From Seonamhaeicola sp. (GTDB lineage Bacteria; Bacteroidota; Bacteroidia; Flavobacteriales; Flavobacteriaceae), in assembly GCF_028281565.1 (NCBI RefSeq), contig NZ_JANQJQ010000009.1, positions 101,087 through 165,086 on the forward strand: a DNA stretch of 64,000 nucleotides, in the 5' to 3' direction. The notes under the pieces were generated by a model. That model did not search any database. It saw nothing but the letters and a program-made list of their open reading frames with translations, and was not told where the DNA came from. The position numbers and the translations under genes are program-made. This document shows positions 25,661-33,644 of the stretch, piece after piece (the first letter of the stretch is position 1; every line of letters begins with the position of its first letter).

Positions 25661-26257
25661 TTAGTTTTTTGCAAATGTAATTAATGGTTCAATGTTTCCA
25701 TTATCAGCTTTTTTTAAGGCGTCAATATACTCTTTCCTTATTTTGTTCGCTTTGACCATATTTGATTGATGCCACGAGAATACTTCTCTACCAAATATTG
25801 ATTCGATAATTATGTCTGCCATCATTCTTGAATGCCTTCCATTTCCGTTGGGGAAACAATGAATAGATACGATTCGGTGTTTAAATCTAATAGCAACTTC
25901 TTCAGGTGAATAGGTTTTGTTTTCAATCCAATACTTTGTGTCGTCAAGTAAATTCTTTAATTCAATTGTGATTTGTACCCACGGAATCCCGATATTTTTT
26001 TCGGTTTGCCTAAACTCACCTGCCCATTTCCATACATCACTATACATTCGTTTGTGCAAGTTTTTGATAAACTTTTCGGTCAAAATATTTTCAGATCTTA
26101 ATTTTGTATGAATCGTCCATTCAACGGCCTTCTCAATGTTCAATTGCTCAAATTCATCAAGTTCTTCTTGAGTAGTAATTGACTTTATTTTAAGGCCTTC
26201 CTTTTCTTCTTCGTCTAATGGTGTTTGGCCATCTTTATAGTCTAATTCTAATCCCAT
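25661..26257 (-). CDS. Mobile mystery protein B (Fic domain)
   Basis: A 198-residue protein with the Fic/Doc fold. The Fic motif is HCFPNGNGRHSR at 133-144, with Cys where the canonical motif has Pro after His; His, Asn-Gly and the Arg are kept. It also has the KRMYSDVWKWAGEFRQ helix. Fic proteins transfer AMP or other nucleotide parts to target proteins. This size and partner match the mobile mystery protein B family, always found with protein A. Its ATG overlaps the end of protein A by 10 bases, so the two are translationally coupled. It behaves like a toxin-type module, but this is unproven. Confidence 0.88.
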   Translation of the reverse strand: MGLELDYKDGQTPLDEEEKEGLKIKSITTQEELDEFEQLNIEKAVEWTIHTKLRSENILTEKFIKNLHKRMYSDVWKWAGEFRQTEKNIGIPWVQITIELKNLLDDTKYWIENKTYSPEEVAIRFKHRIVSIHCFPNGNGRHSRMMADIIIESIFGREVFSWHQSNMVKANKIRKEYIDALKKADNGNIEPLITFAKN

Positions 26258-26709
26258 AATGACTTTCTCATTTCTCGCTTTATATCATCAGCAAGCTCCT
26301 TTATGGTTTTGGCTATCTTTTCATCTCCAATTCCCTGGTCTTCTAATTTCATATTTTGATTGGTCCGTAACACTATCTTTTGGGCCAGTTTTTCTGCTTT
26401 TATTTGTATTAGATCATCGATGGTCTCATTTTTTGGGACCAGTGCATATACTAACTTTAAGTCCATTGCATTGGCTACATCTTTTAAGGAATTAAGCGTT
26501 ATTGTTCCATTGGCTTCGCTTTCTTCAATTCTTTTTACACCTTGTCTCGTTATATTTAATTTGGTCCCAAGTTGGGCCATGGTCATATTAAGCGCTGTCC
26601 GAATTGTATTTATCCATCCACGTTCCGGGACCAGGACCTTTCTGGATTCAGAGAATGGTTGTAGCTTATGGTCCAATTGCTCAATTAAAAGTTTTCGTTT
26701 ATTTCTCAT
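26248..26709 (-). CDS. Mobile mystery protein A (XRE-type regulator)
   Basis: A 153-residue protein with an XRE helix-turn-helix: GWINTIRTALNMTMAQLGTKLNITRQGVKRIEESEA (about 32-66). It is the usual partner of the Fic protein B. ATG at 26709 (MRNKRKL) is preferred over 26754 because the upstream codons would run through two operator dyads. It most likely represses its own operon by binding the four GTAAAC-N6-GTTTAC dyads directly upstream. Confidence 0.88.
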   Translation of the reverse strand: MRNKRKLLIEQLDHKLQPFSESRKVLVPERGWINTIRTALNMTMAQLGTKLNITRQGVKRIEESEANGTITLNSLKDVANAMDLKLVYALVPKNETIDDLIQIKAEKLAQKIVLRTNQNMKLEDQGIGDEKIAKTIKELADDIKREMRKSLWD

Positions 26710-26714
26710 TTTTT

Positions 26715-26828
26715 GTAAATCTATAAGTTTACAAAATAAAGATAATGTAAACATATTAGTTTACAAATATATACAAAAGTAAACACATATGTTAACAAAA
26801 AATAAAAAAAGTAAACTTAAACGTTTAC
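26715..26828. promoter_or_regulatory. Four-dyad operator ladder with 32-bp period
   Basis: Four 18-bp dyads of form GTAAAC-N6-GTTTAC start at 26715 (GTAAAT..GTTTAC), 26747 (perfect), 26779 (GTAAAC..GTTAAC) and 26811 (perfect). The centres are exactly 32 bases apart each time, about three helical turns. The first dyad also extends as TTTGTAAA...TTTACAAA, and the last has 10-bp arms. The ladder lies immediately upstream of the mobile mystery protein A gene. Confidence 0.8.
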
Positions 26829-26887
26829 TTTTAGAGTGCTTTTAAAATTAAAGCCAATGTTCCGTGTAGTTTTTTCATTCGGCTATT

Positions 26888-27174
26888 CTATTTTTTTAAA
26901 TCCATTTGACCATGTAAAATTCTCGTAATTTCAATCGGCTGGTCAATTCGTTTACGATAGAAAATGATATGTCCACTAGTTTTAAGTCCGAACAGGTCAT
27001 TTGTTATTCCGTCATAATTTTTCCTAGTTCAGGATTATTGGCAATGTCCTGGCAACTGTCCAATATTAAGTTATAATATCGGTCCGCTTGTTATTCGGAT
27101 CATTTCTCAATTGTGTATTCCCAAATTCCGGTCAAATCTTCAACAGCTTTATTGGTCAGTTCATATTTAGCCAT
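26888..27174 (-). pseudogene. Decayed ParE/RelE-type toxin
   Basis: The frame opens with ATGGCTAA overlapping the ParD stop (typical parDE junction) and reads MAKYELTNKAVEDLTGIWEY, the ParE N-terminus. It then meets TGA where Trp is expected (TIEK-stop-SE) and TAA one residue later, and continues as QADRYYNLILDSCQDIANNPELGK. A one-base shift restores NYDGITNDLFGLKTS and HIIFYRKRIDQPIEITRILH, ending at TAG (26888). The toxin must be inactive: two nonsense codons and one frameshift. Confidence 0.85.
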
Positions 27175-27415
27175 TCTTTTTACGTTTGGCTTTTAATTCC
27201 TGAAGATGTCTGTCTGGGTCAAAATCGTGCGCAATTCCACTGTCAATCCCTTCTTGAATTGCATTTCTCAATGCAATAGCTTTACTTTCTTCGTTTTCTA
27301 AAAGTCTAAGTCCAGCTCTGATTACTTCACTTACGTTTTTATATCGTCCAGCCGAAACTTGGCTTTTAACAAATTGGTCAAAGTAATTTCCGAGTGATAT
27401 GGATGTATTTTTCAT
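27167..27415 (-). CDS. ParD-type antitoxin
   Basis: An 82-residue protein of the ribbon-helix-helix ParD/CopG family: MKNTSISLGNYFDQFVKSQV at the start, then GRYKNVSEVIRAGLRLLE, the hallmark ParD helix pair, and a charged C-terminal tail that would normally bind ParE. It is intact whereas its toxin partner is broken. It should still bind DNA upstream, where a perfect dyad lies. Confidence 0.9.
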   Translation of the reverse strand: MKNTSISLGNYFDQFVKSQVSAGRYKNVSEVIRAGLRLLENEESKAIALRNAIQEGIDSGIAHDFDPDRHLQELKAKRKKNG

Positions 27416-27435
27416 TTCTAATTAATTCTATCAGA

Positions 27436-27454
27436 TTTACCAAAAATTGGTAAA
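27436..27454. promoter_or_regulatory. Dyad upstream of parD
   Basis: TTTACCAA-AAA-TTGGTAAA is a perfect 8-bp inverted repeat located 21 bases upstream of the parD ATG, a fitting operator for ParD autoregulation. Confidence 0.55.
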
Positions 27455-27486
27455 AATCACAAATTTTGCTGTTTTCACAAATTACT

Positions 27487-27643
27487 CACAACGGTCTCGT
27501 ATAACCGTCAGTTACGTGATTAAAGTTAATGTTTTTCGGTTTAGAACTGTTGTTAGCAATTCAGAGTGGATTCGCTTGAGCCTGTCCTGAGCTAGGTCGA
27601 AGGGCAGTCGAATCCGCAGTAATTGCGGTTATACATTGTTGTG
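27487..27643. repeat. attC-like inverted repeat G
   Basis: Ends are CACAAC (27487) and GTTGTG (27643). The left arm TATAACCGTCAGTTAC pairs with the right arm GTAATTGCGGTTATA. The centre holds GGATTCG...CGAATCC around a TGAGCCTGTCCTGAGC-type intergenic repeat. It ends 8 bases before the stop codon of the serine hydrolase gene at 27652. Confidence 0.75.
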
Positions 27644-27651
27644 CTGTGTTT

Positions 27652-28842
27652 TTATTTCATCGTTGGTATTATACAATCCGCCAAAAGGCTAAACTGTTTT
27701 GTTCCGGAATTATATTGCCCACCTGTAAAAACCACCACAGCTTGTTTTTCTGGTATTACGATGATTTTTTGCCCACCCCACCCAGAAGCCATAAAAATAT
27801 CTATCTGCTCACCTCCGGTTGTGTGCTTTTTTGTCCACCAGGAGTAAGCATATCCTACTTTTCCCGAATCTTCACCTGGTATTTTTATGCCAGTATTATT
27901 TGTGTACGGTTTTGAAGAATTTGTTACCCAATTTTTTGATAACAATTTGGTCTGATTCCATTTTCCTTCATTTAGAAACGTAATACCAAATTTTAACATG
28001 TCTCTTGGTTTCATTTTTAGGTTTCCAGCACATTCAATCACGCCATTGCTAAATGTATTAGTCCATTGAACACTATCTATTCCCATCGGTTCGAATAAAT
28101 ATTTGGATGAAAAATCATCAATACGATAATTTGTTGCATTTTTCAATATTTCACCTAAAAGTATTTGATGTCCTCCGAAATAAGAAAAATGAGTCCCGGG
28201 TTCATGAGCCAATGGTGCCTCTAAAATGAATGAAACAGGATCTTTATCTGAATACCATATTCCGATGATGGGATTTTCGATATCACTATAACTGGTTCCC
28301 CATTCTGTCCATGCTAAACCAGAAGTCATCGTTAAGAGATGCTCTATCGTTATGTTTTCTTTTCCGTCTTTTTTAAGATGCCGATGATCCGGTAAATAAT
28401 CAAAAATCGATTGATTAACTGATTCAATCATTCCCTTGTCAATAGCAATACCTATACAAGCAGAAGTTATGCTTTTGTTTACAGACATTATGTTATGCAA
28501 ATCATTGTGTTTCCACGTTATGTATTCTCCATAATGATTTGGGGCTTCCCAGAGATACCGGTTACCGGAAAAATACTCTTCCACGACAAGCTTGTTGTCT
28601 CTAAAAATTAAAAGGGAATGTGTTTGCCCTAATGCTCCTCCTTTGATCCTTTTGATAGTTTGATAAATCAGGGCAGAATCAATATTTACAACAGAAATAT
28701 TCGCTACCTGCAAATTGTCATTTAACTTTTCAGGCGATTTGTAAGCATATGGTACATCATTGTAATTTTTACAAGCAACAAAGAATGATAAGATGATGAT
28801 CAGAGCATGAATGCCTGAGAATATTTTGATTTGTTTAATCAT
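27652..28842 (-). CDS. Serine hydrolase, class C beta-lactamase-like family
   Basis: A 396-residue exported protein with an N-terminal lipobox-like segment (IILSFFVAC). The active-site SxxK is SVNK in NIMSVNKSITSA (about 132-143). The second motif is FSYFGGHQ, where the family's usual Tyr-x-Asn is altered. The third motif is weak: HTTGGEQ precedes the C-terminal GWGGQ strand. Family members include esterases, peptidases and beta-lactamases, so resistance should not be assumed. Single-gene array unit. Confidence 0.85.
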   Translation of the reverse strand: MIKQIKIFSGIHALIIILSFFVACKNYNDVPYAYKSPEKLNDNLQVANISVVNIDSALIYQTIKRIKGGALGQTHSLLIFRDNKLVVEEYFSGNRYLWEAPNHYGEYITWKHNDLHNIMSVNKSITSACIGIAIDKGMIESVNQSIFDYLPDHRHLKKDGKENITIEHLLTMTSGLAWTEWGTSYSDIENPIIGIWYSDKDPVSFILEAPLAHEPGTHFSYFGGHQILLGEILKNATNYRIDDFSSKYLFEPMGIDSVQWTNTFSNGVIECAGNLKMKPRDMLKFGITFLNEGKWNQTKLLSKNWVTNSSKPYTNNTGIKIPGEDSGKVGYAYSWWTKKHTTGGEQIDIFMASGWGGQKIIVIPEKQAVVVFTGGQYNSGTKQFSLLADCIIPTMK

Positions 28843-28867
28843 TACATAACAAGCTTTTTATAATACA

Positions 28868-28999
28868 GCACAACAGTCTTGTGTATGAGTAGTAGCGGAT
28901 TTATGGAGACTACTTTTTAGTTTACAATATACTTTAATTAAATGAAATAGCGGCTTGAGTTGACACCCAAACCGCTATTGCTTATACACGTTGTTGTGC
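28868..28999. repeat. attC-like inverted repeat H
   Basis: Perfect outer ends GCACAAC (28868) and GTTGTGC (28999). TGTATGAGTAGTAGCGG on the left pairs almost fully with CCGCTATTGCTTATACA on the right. It directly abuts the rsgA stop codon at 29000. It is the best-formed member of the set. Confidence 0.8.
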
Positions 29000-30067
29000 T
29001 TAGTACTTATTTGATTTTTTTAAATTTTTAAATTGCTTAACCATTTTTCCAAAATTTTTGTCCTTTTTGCGTTTTTCAGCTACCGTTGATTCAAAATGTT
29101 CTTTTTCTCGTTTCATTTTCAGATAATTTTCATAGAACAATTTATCTACTTTTTCACTTTCAACGGCTGCCATAACAGCACAATCGATTTCTATTGTATG
29201 AGTACAATCTTTAAATTTACAGTTTTTAGATAGCTCAACTATTTTTTCAAATGTTTTTTCCAACCCTCCAACTGAATCTGTGATACCCACTTCTCTTATT
29301 CCTGGATTGTCAATTATAATTCCACCATTTTCAAGAACTATTAATTCTCGGTGGCTTGTAACGTGTCGTCCTTTATTTGTACTTGTGCTAATCGTATTTG
29401 TTTTCATCAGTTGTTTACCCGAAAGATTGTTTAGAAGGCTTGATTTTCCTACTCCTGACGAACCCAACAAACAGTAAGTTTTGCCCTTTACTATATATGC
29501 TTTCACTTTCTCAATCCCTTTTTGAGACTTATTACTTATAGCAATTATTGGTACATGCTTCACTCTTTCTTGAACTCTGAACATTAAATCGGTCAAAGCA
29601 GTATCGTTTATCAAGTCAATTTTATTTAGAATGATAATCGGTTTTACATTCGATACATTGCAAATTGTAAGATATCTTTCTACTCGATTGATATTAAAAT
29701 CATTGTCAACTGCTTGTATTACAAAAGCAAAGTCAATATTTGTTGCTATGATTTGTTTCTCTCCTTGTTTGCCAATTGCCTGTCTTTCAATGATGGTTTT
29801 TCTGGGAAAAATAGAATGTATGAGAACTTTATTATCATCATATTCAGAAATTGTAACCCAATCTCCTACAGCTGGAAAATCTTCACGAGTATTTGCAGTA
29901 TATCTTAAGTTTCCTGTAATTTCTGCATCAAATTCCCCTTTTTCAGTTTTAACAATATATCTTTCCTTATGCTCTGAAATAATTCTCCCAATTTCAAAGT
30001 CTACTAGATTATGTTGAATTCTTAGTTTTTCTATTTTGTTGTTATATCCGAAATGTTCTAATTTCAT
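29000..30067 (-). CDS. rsgA: Ribosome small subunit-dependent GTPase A (RsgA)-like protein
   Basis: A 355-residue circularly permuted GTPase: an N-terminal OB fold (GRIISEHKERYIVKTEKGEF), then G4 (NKID near residue 152), G1 (GSSGVGKSSLLN near 200) and G3 (DNPGIRE near 255), then zinc ligands CKFKDCTHTIEIDC and a lysine-rich tail. RsgA proteins assist late 30S subunit maturation. This longer type differs from the usual housekeeping copy and sits inside the cassette array, so it is probably an accessory paralog. It is bounded by repeats I and H. Confidence 0.9.
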   Translation of the reverse strand: MKLEHFGYNNKIEKLRIQHNLVDFEIGRIISEHKERYIVKTEKGEFDAEITGNLRYTANTREDFPAVGDWVTISEYDDNKVLIHSIFPRKTIIERQAIGKQGEKQIIATNIDFAFVIQAVDNDFNINRVERYLTICNVSNVKPIIILNKIDLINDTALTDLMFRVQERVKHVPIIAISNKSQKGIEKVKAYIVKGKTYCLLGSSGVGKSSLLNNLSGKQLMKTNTISTSTNKGRHVTSHRELIVLENGGIIIDNPGIREVGITDSVGGLEKTFEKIVELSKNCKFKDCTHTIEIDCAVMAAVESEKVDKLFYENYLKMKREKEHFESTVAEKRKKDKNFGKMVKQFKNLKKSNKY

Positions 30068-30350
30068 ATTCTGTGTGTTTTAAAATATTGTAAACAATAC
30101 GATATTTATAAATCAATTTAAACACAAAAGCGTCCACAATTGATGTGTTTATTTGTAAAATGTGAATAAGTAGAAATGCTTCAGATTATTACCTGAAGTA
30201 AAGAATGGTGATAGTCAAAGAAAATTGACTATCTATTTTACAATATCCGAATATGATATTACAGATGTAATAGACATAAAATTTAATTAGAGTACAAGAT
30301 TACAAATTTCTCTTATAAAGTTCAAATATAGCAGAGTGTTTTGTATTAAG
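30068..30350. other. Gap upstream of rsgA with hairpins
   Basis: No convincing gene is seen. GATAGTCAA-N6-TTGACTATC (30210-30233) is a perfect 9-bp hairpin followed by a T-rich stretch, and CTTCAG-N8-CTGAAG lies just before it. TATTGT-AA-ACAATA occurs near 30083. It may contain the rsgA promoter or remains of a lost cassette gene. Confidence 0.4.
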
Positions 30351-30485
30351 CACCACGGTTTTGTGTATGGCTTGTTGCGGAAAATCATAGCTGATTTTCC
30401 GCCGTAAACTAAAGATAACAAATTACAATGAATTCTGTTTAAGGAATTTAGCCGCAATGAGCTATACACCTTTTTGTGGTTAGTG
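30351..30485. repeat. attC-like inverted repeat I
   Basis: Ends CACCACGG (30351) and TGTGGTTAGTG (30485). TGTGTATGGCTTGTTGCGG on the left pairs with CCGCAATGAGCTATACACC on the right, and the inner GGAAAATC...GATTTTCC forms a second hairpin. It ends 4 bases before the extended stop of the neighbouring gene at 30490. Confidence 0.7.
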
Positions 30486-30489
30486 TTTA

Positions 30490-30870
30490 TTAGTCATGCC
30501 AGATTTCATATTTATTGACATAGCCATTTTTTAGCTATATTAATAACCATTCACTGTCTATTCCCAATCCTCTTTCTGGGCCCAGATGATAAACTAAATT
30601 TCTTCCATTTTCTTTAAAATAAGTAGGTTCTTTTTCTGGTTTTCCTAGTAGGTTTAATAATTCCATTTGAACAAGTGAATCCAATATTTTAGATTCAATT
30701 AAATCGTCCACTAATTCCACCCGATTATACTTTTCTTTTTTCCATTCTTCAGAATTAAAAGTTCTGGATTCAAAAGAGTCATAAAAAATGGAGGTAAAAA
30801 GAAGATATGATATAAGACCAATGGTGATAACAAATCCAATTAAAATCAGAATAATTTTTTTAATGCTCAT
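30490..30870 (-). pseudogene. Small membrane-anchored protein gene with premature amber stop
   Basis: The frame opens at 30870 with one membrane segment (IILILIGFVITIGLISYLLF) and a conserved-looking DDLIESKILDSLVQMELLNLLGKPE plus YHLGPERGLGIDSEWLLI. It meets TAG at 30535-30537. Beyond this the same frame continues LKNGYVNKYEIWHD to TAA at 30490, which lies 4 bases from repeat I, as for intact units. The TAG therefore looks like a recent nonsense mutation 14 codons before the original end. A 111-residue shortened product could still be made. Confidence 0.7.
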
Positions 30871-30902
30871 AATTCTATTTCAGTTTTATTTGTCACATTA
30901 AC

Positions 30903-30968
30903 CACAACGGTCCGGCTACATGCAGTGCGAAGTGAATGCGAGCATTAACATGTAGCTGATGTTATGCC
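30903..30968. repeat. attC-like inverted repeat J (compact)
   Basis: Ends CACAAC (30903) and GTTATGCC (30968). GGCTACATG pairs with CATGTAGC, with GCGAAG..ATGCGAGC in the centre. It is 66 bases, within the length range of known attC sites, and ends 8 bases before the stop at 30976. Confidence 0.7.
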
Positions 30969-30975
30969 TCGTTAA

Positions 30976-32007
30976 TTATTTATTATTTTCATCTAAAGGA
31001 GCGCTTCTGATTTCTATCGAGAATGCTTTTGAAGGATTAACTGAAATCAATGTATTAAATTCATCATCTGTAAATCCTCTCGATTTGAGCTCAGGATAGA
31101 GTTTTTTGAAAATAGCTGTGTATGGTTTTATAGTTTGAGTTTTTTTTTGTGGATCATACCAACCAGCATCGTGTGAAATTAAAATTCTATCTAAAATACC
31201 ATTTGTTTTAGCAAACAAGATTTTTTCAACATGTTTTTCTAAGTCCCAGCCTAATCCATCAAGACTTATCCAGCACCCTGTTTTTGCTGCTTTAAGATAG
31301 TTGTCATTGTTGTTCTCATTCTGGGCATGTACCCAAATAAAAGCCTCAACCGAAACTCCCATTTCTTTAAGAATATCTAATTGCGGCCATAATCCTGCCG
31401 CCTTTCCTGTATGTGAAGCTATAGTTAAACCAGTGTTTAAATGTGTAAGAGCTGCTGCTTTTACCAACTTTTGATGCATAATGCTTAAGGTGTCTGAGTT
31501 GTCAATGCCAATTTTTATAAAGCCGGGTTTGATCGAAGTCCCATCAATGCCAAGTGTGTATTCTTTAATCCACATTTGGGCAAGGTTTTCTGCAGTACTC
31601 TCTTTTGCATATTTCGGAATAAACTTATCCCTTTGTGCACCATATAGACCTGTGTTCGTAATTATTTTAATACCAGTTTTGTTTGCTATTTTTTCAAGTA
31701 GAAGTACATCTCTTCCGAGGTAATTTGGTGTGGCATCAACAAAATAATCTACATTGAAATCTTTAAGCTCATTGAGATATGGAATTACTTCATAAATTAT
31801 TGAATCATGGTTCCGGTTAGAAGTTTGAATACTGTCTGCTCCTATAAAATCGACTAAAATATGTTCGTGTGATAGCCAAATTTTATTTTTGGCTAATTGA
31901 TGAGTTCCGTTTACATCTTGTATTAATAGTTGTTTTTTAGGTAATGAGCATCCAAAACTTATTAATATGAAGTAAAATAAAATATATGCTTTTAATTTCT
32001 CATTCAT
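30976..32007 (-). CDS. Phosphotriesterase-family lipoprotein
   Basis: A 343-residue exported protein with a lipobox (LISFGCSL, Cys20). The TIM-barrel metal site begins with HEH in WLSHEHILVDF (about 47-49). TGLYGAQR, TLSIMHQKLVKAAAL and ASHTGKAAG follow, with the late Asp in ILISHDAGWYDPQ. These are the phosphotriesterase/lactonase (PTE) family hallmarks; the carbamylated Lys position is occupied by KPGFIKIGID. Members hydrolyse organophosphates, lactones or phosphosugars. Single-gene array unit. Confidence 0.82.
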   Translation of the reverse strand: MNEKLKAYILFYFILISFGCSLPKKQLLIQDVNGTHQLAKNKIWLSHEHILVDFIGADSIQTSNRNHDSIIYEVIPYLNELKDFNVDYFVDATPNYLGRDVLLLEKIANKTGIKIITNTGLYGAQRDKFIPKYAKESTAENLAQMWIKEYTLGIDGTSIKPGFIKIGIDNSDTLSIMHQKLVKAAALTHLNTGLTIASHTGKAAGLWPQLDILKEMGVSVEAFIWVHAQNENNNDNYLKAAKTGCWISLDGLGWDLEKHVEKILFAKTNGILDRILISHDAGWYDPQKKTQTIKPYTAIFKKLYPELKSRGFTDDEFNTLISVNPSKAFSIEIRSAPLDENNK

Positions 32008-32036
32008 TGATTTATCGAATTTCGTCCATTATATGA

Positions 32037-32130
32037 GGCATAACGGTTGGGCTATGGTTTGTTGCGTGAAAATCCGCAGGATTTTCCGAGTAGGCAAGAA
32101 CCAAGCAATTATTTCTACACTGTATAGTGT
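32037..32130. repeat. attC-like inverted repeat K
   Basis: Ends GGCATAACGG (32037) and TGTATAGTGTG (32130). TTGCGTGAAAATCCGCAGG and GGATTTTCCGAGTAGGC are nearly identical to part of repeat L, and CCAAGCAATTATTTC to C and L. It ends 11 bases before the stop at 32142. Confidence 0.65.
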
Positions 32131-32141
32131 GACGCACTTTT

Positions 32142-32738
32142 TTATTTAAATATTCTTAACGCAGGAATATATCTAGTCTTTTTATTTCTAGACACTCTGA
32201 TAGTATTCAAAACTATTATTGTGGCATTATAAATATATAATATTACTACAGGAATATAAATTTTTATGATACTAACTGCGTTATTCTCAGGACTAATATA
32301 TTTCATTATTACACCTAGTAATCCTGAAAATAAAAAAATAAAATAGGAGAAAAACAAAATTGACCAAGTAATTTCAAAATTTAAAATTGATTTACCGAGC
32401 TCATTTACGTTTTTTAATTTATCTTTTTTAAGTATCCAAAAAATCAATGGTATAATGATTCCCAATATCGGAAAGAATAAGAATCCTAATGCAGATAAAC
32501 TCATTAGTGTTAAATACCCTTTGTCTTCTTGTATTTTCCAATCAATGATATCATCAGGCGTTGTATTCAGGGCAATTGCTAATAGCTTTAAAGAATCTCC
32601 TCTCGGTACCGTTTCATTATTTTCTATACGTTGAATTGTTCTTAAACTTAATCCAGAATTTTCAGCTAATAATTCTTGGGTCATTCCCTTTTGATTTCTT
32701 AAATCTTTTACTCTTTGTGCTAAATTCAAATCATTCAT
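32142..32738 (-). CDS. XRE-family regulator with membrane segments
   Basis: A 198-residue protein. Residues 1-60 form an XRE helix-turn-helix (KDLRNQKGMTQELLAENSGLSLRTIQRIENN). From about 75 on there are four hydrophobic segments, so the DNA-binding head is tethered to the membrane. This layout is common in Bacteroidota and of unknown purpose. GACGCA is present twice with an 11-base period upstream (32792-32808), a possible operator. Single-gene array unit. Confidence 0.82.
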   Translation of the reverse strand: MNDLNLAQRVKDLRNQKGMTQELLAENSGLSLRTIQRIENNETVPRGDSLKLLAIALNTTPDDIIDWKIQEDKGYLTLMSLSALGFLFFPILGIIIPLIFWILKKDKLKNVNELGKSILNFEITWSILFFSYFIFLFSGLLGVIMKYISPENNAVSIIKIYIPVVILYIYNATIIVLNTIRVSRNKKTRYIPALRIFK

Positions 32739-32837
32739 TTTTATATAAATTTAATTTGAAGTAAAAGTATTCTGAATTCTTTCATTTATGTTGCGTCTTT
32801 AATGCGTCATTCTTATGTCATTTGTGTCGGAATATGG

Positions 32838-32970
32838 CACACAACGGTTTGTCTAGGGATGGTTGCGTGATTAAGTAACCAACTTAACAAAATTGGAACA
32901 AACTAGAGGAAAATCCGCAGGATTTTCCGAGTAGGCTGGAACCACGCAATTATTTTTACACCTTGTTGGC
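32838..32970. repeat. attC-like inverted repeat L
   Basis: Ends CACACAACGG (32838) and TTGTTGGC (32970). GGTTGCGTG on the left pairs with CACGCAATTA on the right, and GGAAAATCC-GCA-GGATTTTCC is a perfect central hairpin. TAAGTAACCAACTTAACAAA is an additional segment that recurs in N. It ends 10 bases before the stop at 32981. Confidence 0.75.
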
Positions 32971-32980
32971 AGTTCGTTTT

Positions 32981-33451
32981 TTATTTTAATTCAAATACAA
33001 ATTCCCTAATTTTTTTCGCACGAGCATTAGCAAATCCTTTTTCAGTTCCGATTTTAGAAAATCCACAATTCTCTAAAACCTTTATGGAACCTACATTATC
33101 AAACGCAACTCGACCATAAATCGGTCTTACTTTTTCAACTTCAAGAAATTTTTTAAGTGCACTACTTGCAATTCCCTTACCCCAAAATTCCTTTCCAATC
33201 CAATAGGTGATTTCTGCATTTCCATTCATTTCAAATTTAGCTATACTGCCTACAATCTCACTATCTAAAAGTATAGTTTTTACATGCACTTTTTCTTCAG
33301 ATAATAATCTTGTCCACTTTTCAATGTAAGCTTTTTTATCAGTAGGATTTTCTGAAGTGAATGCAGCTAAATAATTTGCATCTTTATCTAGTCGAAATTC
33401 GAAAAGAGTTTGCAAATCGCTGATGCTTGTTTTTCTTAAATCTATATTCAA
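32981..33451 (-). CDS. GNAT family N-acetyltransferase
   Basis: A 156-residue RimJ/RimL-like GNAT enzyme: LRKTSISDLQTLFEFRLD at the N-terminus, AEITYWIGKEFWGKGIASSAL for acetyl-CoA binding (about 80-100), and FDNVGSIKVLENCGFSKIG near 118-136. It is complete. Acceptor unknown. The unit is bounded by repeats M and L, and GNATs are frequent cargo of integron cassettes. Confidence 0.88.
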   Translation of the reverse strand: MNIDLRKTSISDLQTLFEFRLDKDANYLAAFTSENPTDKKAYIEKWTRLLSEEKVHVKTILLDSEIVGSIAKFEMNGNAEITYWIGKEFWGKGIASSALKKFLEVEKVRPIYGRVAFDNVGSIKVLENCGFSKIGTEKGFANARAKKIREFVFELK

Positions 33452-33485
33452 TGTGTTTTTTCTATTGATTACTTTCTTTAATGGC

Positions 33486-33644
33486 TGCCAACGTTTTCGG
33501 CTATGATTTCGTTGTGGATAATCCGTGGTTCCTGAGCTTGTCGAAGGGTAGTCGAATCCGCCGACCAGAGCGCAGCGACCGATGAACTCCTTTTACAAAA
33601 TCACAAACTGTGAATAAATTGCGGTTATACATTGTTGTAGTGCG
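33486..33644. repeat. attC-like inverted repeat M
   Basis: Ends TGCCAACG (33486) and GTTGTAGTGCG (33644). The right arm AATTGCGGTTATACATTGTTGT is the same as in repeat G, and the centre contains a CCTGAGCTTGTCGAAGG sequence, also seen in G's centre in diverged form. It abuts the stop codon at 33645. Confidence 0.7.

Noticed and set aside
27652..28842. Antibiotic resistance beta-lactamase
   Set aside because: The second and third active-site motifs deviate from class C enzymes, so only a general serine hydrolase call is supported.
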